Source of the DNA: Competibacteraceae bacterium UBA2792
GTDB lineage: Bacteria; Pseudomonadota; Gammaproteobacteria; Competibacterales; Competibacteraceae
DNA: 6,801 nucleotides
Direction: 5' to 3'
NCBI GenBank assembly: GCA_002352125.1
Contig: DEHU01000268.1
Span: forward strand, 10,386 to 17,186
Shown: positions 5,339 through 6,801 of the stretch, piece by piece
How the letters are laid out: each line of letters starts with the position of its first letter
Numbering within the stretch: position 1 is the first letter of the stretch
Program-made: the position numbers and the translations under genes
Notes under the pieces: model-generated
Database searches by the model: none
Seen by the model: the letters and a program-made list of their open reading frames with translations, nothing else
What the model was told of the DNA's origin: nothing

Positions 5339-5977
5339 TCAGGCGAATAGCCACGGTGCATCCTGTCGCCGCTGGGTTTCGAAGGCACGGATTTCGTCGG
5401 CGTGGCGCAAGGTCAGGCCAATGTCGTCCCAGCCGTTTAGCAGACATTCCTTGCGGAACGGGTCTACCTCGAAGCCGAACGTTTCGCCGCTTGGCGTGGT
5501 CACGGTTTGCGCCGCCAGATCGACCACCAGCCGATAGCCCGGCGTCGCTTCGACCTCGCGGAACAGGCGATCCACGATCCCGGCGTCGAGCCGGATCGGC
5601 AGTAGGCCCGATTTGAAGCTGTTGGAGAAAAAGATATCCGCGAAGCTCGGCGCGATCATGCAGCGGATGCCGTATTCGTCCAGCGCCCAGACCGCGTGCT
5701 CGCGCGAGGAACCGCAACCAAAATTCTCCCGCGCCAGCAGGACGGTTGCGCCCTGATAGCGCGGCTGGTTCAGGCTGAATTCCGTCTTCAACGGGCGATT
5801 CGAGCAATCCATTCCCGGCTCGCCGTGATCCTGATAGCGCCATTCGTCGAACAGGAAATTGCCGAAACCGGTGCGCTTGATGGCTTTCAAAAACTGCTTG
5901 GGAATGATGGCGTCGGTGTCCACGTTGGCGCGATCCACGGGGACCACCAAGCCGTCGAGTTTGGTAAAGGGTGTCAT
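5339..5977 (-). CDS. leuD: 3-Isopropylmalate dehydratase, small subunit
   Basis: LeuD pairs with LeuC to form the cytoplasmic isopropylmalate isomerase, which turns 2-isopropylmalate into 3-isopropylmalate through dehydration and rehydration. At 212 residues it has the normal length. The N-terminal block [23 protein letters not shown], the substrate-recognition segment [18 protein letters not shown] (about 82-99) and [20 protein letters not shown] (about 109-128) are all typical; the iron-sulfur cluster is held by LeuC. The start is the ATG at 5977, with GGGAG 8 bases upstream; the frame extends back to 6061 but that part is low-quality Arg-rich sequence overlapping the GST gene. It lies 23 bases after the GST stop, so the three genes are probably one transcript. 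It is unusual that LeuC and LeuD are not adjacent here. Confidence 0.98.
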   Translation of the reverse strand: MTPFTKLDGLVVPVDRANVDTDAIIPKQFLKAIKRTGFGNFLFDEWRYQDHGEPGMDCSNRPLKTEFSLNQPRYQGATVLLARENFGCGSSREHAVWALDEYGIRCMIAPSFADIFFSNSFKSGLLPIRLDAGIVDRLFREVEATPGYRLVVDLAAQTVTTPSGETFGFEVDPFRKECLLNGWDDIGLTLRHADEIRAFETQRRQDAPWLFA

Positions 5978-6000
5978 GGCTGCAACTCCCGGTCTCTCGT

Positions 6001-6651
6001 TCAGAGACCTGCTTCGTCTTCTTGGATAACTTCGGGTTCTTGTTCGGCGGCGGCAATCCACGCTTGCAGGTGCGGATCGGCCATCCAGGTGGCGACATAG
6101 TCATCCACCACGCCGGGCCGGCTCACGCCGTAAGGCACGAAACGCAGCACGACCGGGCCGAATAGGGCATCGGCGATGGAAAACGCGCCAAACAGCCAGG
6201 GACCGCCCACGCCGAATCGCTGGCGGCAATCGGTCCAGATGGCTTCGATGCGGTCGATATCCGCCGCGATCTCTGGCGTGACGGCCACCCGCCGGCCCCG
6301 GGCGCGGGCGTTCATCGGCATCCCGTGGCGTAGCGCAGCGAAACCCGCGTGCATCTCGGCGCTGACCGAGCGGGCCACGGCGCGAGCGGCGGCATCGGCC
6401 GGCCACAGCGACGGCACGCGCTCGGCCAGATACTCGCAAATCGCCAGCGATTCCCAGACGACCAATTCGCCTTCGCGCCAGACCGGCACCTTGAGCGAAG
6501 GCGAGTATTGCTGGATTTGCGCCGCACCTTTCGGCGTGAACAGCGAGACGCGGATTTCGTCGAACTCGATCCCGGCGTGACGCGCCGCCAGCCAGGGCCG
6601 CAGCGACCAGGAAGAATAATTCTTGTTGCCGATCACCAAGGTCGGACGCAT
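6001..6651 (-). CDS. Glutathione S-transferase family protein
   Basis: A 216-residue cytoplasmic protein with both GST domains. The thioredoxin-like N domain has [13 protein letters not shown] (residues 9-21), with a Ser pair at 13-14 where zeta/theta-like GSTs carry the serine that activates glutathione, then the cis-proline P56 in LKVPVW and the E67-S68 pair that binds the gamma-glutamyl group. The all-helical C domain (about 90-205) carries [12 protein letters not shown], with D161 as the conserved helix cap. Such proteins conjugate or isomerise electrophiles with glutathione; the substrate is unknown. The ATG at 6651 has AGGAGG 8 bases upstream, and this site overlaps the leuC stop, so the gene is translationally linked to leuC. 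Its place between leuC and leuD is odd. Its GC content is as high as the leu genes, so it does not look recently acquired. Confidence 0.93.
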   Translation of the reverse strand: MRPTLVIGNKNYSSWSLRPWLAARHAGIEFDEIRVSLFTPKGAAQIQQYSPSLKVPVWREGELVVWESLAICEYLAERVPSLWPADAAARAVARSVSAEMHAGFAALRHGMPMNARARGRRVAVTPEIAADIDRIEAIWTDCRQRFGVGGPWLFGAFSIADALFGPVVLRFVPYGVSRPGVVDDYVATWMADPHLQAWIAAAEQEPEVIQEDEAGL

Positions 6652-6659
6652 GAGATCGA

Positions 6660-6665
6660 CCTCCT
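6660..6665 (-). promoter_or_regulatory. Strong Shine-Dalgarno of the GST gene overlapping the leuC stop
   Basis: AGGAGG on the minus strand lies 8 bases before the GST ATG and shares two bases with the leuC TAG. This fixes the GST start and shows that the gene belongs to the leu transcript. Confidence 0.8.
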
Positions 6666-6801
6666 AAAACGCCCGCACATCGACGAAATGGCCGGCCAGC
6701 GCCGCCGCTGCCGCCATCGCCGGGCTGACCAGATGGGTGCGTCCGCCCACGCCCTGCCGACCCTCGAAATTACGGTTGGAGGTCGAGGCGCAATGCTCGC
6801 C
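6664..6801 (-). CDS. leuC: 3-Isopropylmalate dehydratase, large subunit, C-terminal end
   Basis: Only the last 45 codons are present; the gene continues beyond the right edge. The translation runs [20 protein letters not shown], then [20 protein letters not shown] and [15 protein letters not shown] and the following [11 protein letters not shown] are the standard C-terminal blocks of LeuC in the aconitase superfamily. LeuC carries the 4Fe-4S cluster (its cysteines lie outside the window except the one in this block) and works with LeuD. It is followed by the GST gene after 12 bases rather than by leuD. Confidence 0.95.
   Translation of the reverse strand, partial: GEHCASTSNRNFEGRQGVGGRTHLVSPAMAAAAALAGHFVDVRAF

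Noticed and set aside
5331..6104. 257-codon minus-strand frame over leuD
   Set aside because: The leuD frame carries all family motifs; this frame is an Arg-rich shadow with no domain.

Overview
The window looks like part of a gammaproteobacterial chromosome. The evidence is the order leuC-leuD-leuB-asd, all on the minus strand, and an Asd of the same long form as the Escherichia coli enzyme (catalytic Cys134 and His274 in conserved blocks). The housekeeping genes are GC-rich and the middle is not: by hand count, positions 6361-6420 hold 49 G/C of 60 and positions 3181-3240 hold 21 of 60. The exact genus cannot be read from this sequence.

All convincing genes lie on the minus strand, so transcription runs from high to low coordinates. 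From the right: the last 45 codons of leuC (6664-6801), a glutathione S-transferase-like gene (6001-6651), leuD (5339-5977), a 112-base gap with two perfect stem-loops, then leuB (4144-5226). LeuC and LeuD together form isopropylmalate isomerase and LeuB is the next enzyme of leucine synthesis. After leuB comes an accessory block of about 2.7 kb (roughly 1436-4143). Beyond it are asd (273-1385), which makes aspartate semialdehyde for lysine, threonine and methionine, and the first 60 codons of an FAD-dependent amino-acid oxidase-like gene (1-182).

In transcription order the accessory block holds: a 57-base hairpin (4021-4077); a very basic protein of unknown function (3627-4010); a densely structured 195-base spacer (3432-3626); a HEPN-like small protein with an RNRIAH motif (2958-3431); an unrecognised 99-residue protein (2681-2980); an antitoxin and RelE/ParE-type toxin pair with overlapping genes (2381-2599, 2119-2391); and a Uma2-family gene split by a one-base frameshift (1454-2036). 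Its low GC, toxin-type content, decayed member and clustered inverted repeats suggest acquired DNA between leuB and asd. No transposase, integrase, tRNA, rRNA or CRISPR array is visible.

The points most worth a second look are the HEPN-like gene and its uncharacterised neighbours as a possible defence or toxin-antitoxin unit, the stem-loop-rich spacer with incomplete integron attC-like motifs, and the GST gene lying between leuC and leuD. No complete, clearly new system can be shown from sequence reading alone.
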